Below are positions 6,234 to 6,667 of a stretch of 6,667 bases of DNA, piece by piece. This DNA is from Rhodoferax sp. (GTDB lineage Bacteria; Pseudomonadota; Gammaproteobacteria; Burkholderiales; Burkholderiaceae_C), in NCBI GenBank assembly GCA_028292305.1, contig JAQGMQ010000246.1, positions 1-6,667 of the forward strand. Direction: 5' to 3'. Numbering within the stretch: position 1 is the first letter of the stretch; the number at the start of each line of letters is the position of its first letter. Made by a program: the position numbers and the translations under genes. The notes beneath the pieces are model-generated. The model searched no databases, was not told where the DNA came from, and saw nothing but the letters and a program-made list of their open reading frames with translations.

Positions 6234-6667
6234 GCCGCCGCCATCAGTTCAGCCGCCCGCCGCACCGCCTGCAAAATCTCCAGATGCGTACCGCAGCGGC
6301 ACAGGTTGTGCGACAGCTGCTGGCGGATCTCGGCTTCGGTCGGATGGGGCGAGTGCTTCAGCAGCGAGACGGTCATCATCACCATGCCGTTCAGGCAATA
6401 GCCGCACTGCGCCGCCTGTGTGTCCAGAAAAGCCTGCTGCACGGAGTGCAGGCCGTCCGCCGTCCGCAGGCCTTCGAGCGTGGTGATGTCGCGCCCGGCC
6501 ACACCGCGCGCAGGCACCACGCAGGCCCGGGCCGCCACGCCGTCGACCAGCACCGTGCAGGCACCGCACTGACCCAGGCCGCAGCCGTACTTGGGACTGT
6601 TCAGCGCCAGGTCGTTGCGCAGCGCCTGCAGCAGCGTGGTGGCCCCGGCATCGGGCAGGGGCCGGGG
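6230..6667 (-). CDS. nicA: Nicotinate dehydrogenase-type small [2Fe-2S] subunit, 5' end beyond right edge
   Basis: The frame is open from the right edge to a TGA at 6232-6230, giving 145 residues; about 10-15 N-terminal residues are probably missing given a usual length near 155-160. It is the iron-sulfur subunit that carries electrons from the molybdopterin centre. The plant-type ferredoxin part has C29, C34, C37 and C49 (CGLGQCGAC, then ARACVV). The helical second domain has QCGYC at 87-91 (C88, C91) and CRCG at 123-126 (C123, C125). All eight ligands for two clusters are therefore present, and Gln87 is the residue that typically contacts the molybdopterin. It has no signal peptide in the visible part. 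An internal GTG at 6553 opens a shorter frame but would lose the first cluster's cysteines, so it is not the true start. The stop overlaps the nicB-like ATG, as expected for subunits made in equal amounts. Isoquinoline 1-oxidoreductase alpha subunits are close relatives. Confidence 0.88.
   Translation of the reverse strand, partial: PRPLPDAGATTLLQALRNDLALNSPKYGCGLGQCGACTVLVDGVAARACVVPARGVAGRDITTLEGLRTADGLHSVQQAFLDTQAAQCGYCLNGMVMMTVSLLKHSPHPTEAEIRQQLSHNLCRCGTHLEILQAVRRAAELMAAA

Noticed and set aside
4557..6401. 614-codon plus-strand open frame opposite the nicB-like gene
   Set aside because: It is rich in His, Arg, Gly and Ala with no domain, and is the expected antisense shadow of a GC-rich gene. 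The minus strand encodes a complete recognised protein.

Overview
The window is GC-rich with strong third-position G/C bias. Its gene content (CysK, a J-domain-like protein and a NicAB-type molybdenum hydroxylase) suggests a betaproteobacterium, perhaps a comamonad or another Burkholderiales. That placement is an inference from protein style, not from a marker gene.

Layout, left to right. Positions 1-183 (minus) hold the first 61 codons of a gene that runs off the left edge; they encode a signal peptide with a lipoprotein-like cysteine. An AT-rich divergent intergenic region (184-290) carries a perfect 10-bp inverted repeat that brackets a plausible sigma70 promoter for the minus-strand gene. 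Positions 291-1208 (plus) encode a complete cysteine synthase, cysK. A strong 15-bp-stem hairpin (1237-1275) then separates cysK from a 385-residue, highly charged helical protein (1292-2449, plus) with a J-domain-like HPD motif in its middle.

The rest is a minus-strand operon converging on that gene. Transcription enters from the right edge: a 5'-truncated nicA-like [2Fe-2S] subunit (6667-6230), a nicB-like molybdopterin subunit fused through a membrane helix to three cytochrome c domains (6233-2697), and a 65-residue protein of unknown function (2700-2503). Both junctions are 4-base ATGA overlaps, so the three genes are probably translationally coupled.

How the genes work together: NicA and NicB should form a two-component hydroxylase of the nicotinate dehydrogenase type. 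Electrons from substrate hydroxylation at Mo would pass through two [2Fe-2S] clusters to three c-type hemes, and so to the respiratory chain rather than to NAD or a flavin. The substrate cannot be fixed from sequence; nicotinate is the best-known one for this architecture. No other nicotinate-pathway gene is visible. cysK and the J-like gene look like housekeeping genes unrelated to the hydroxylase. I see no mobile element, CRISPR array, tRNA or rRNA. The least explained items are the coupled 65-residue protein and the HPD-containing coiled-coil protein.
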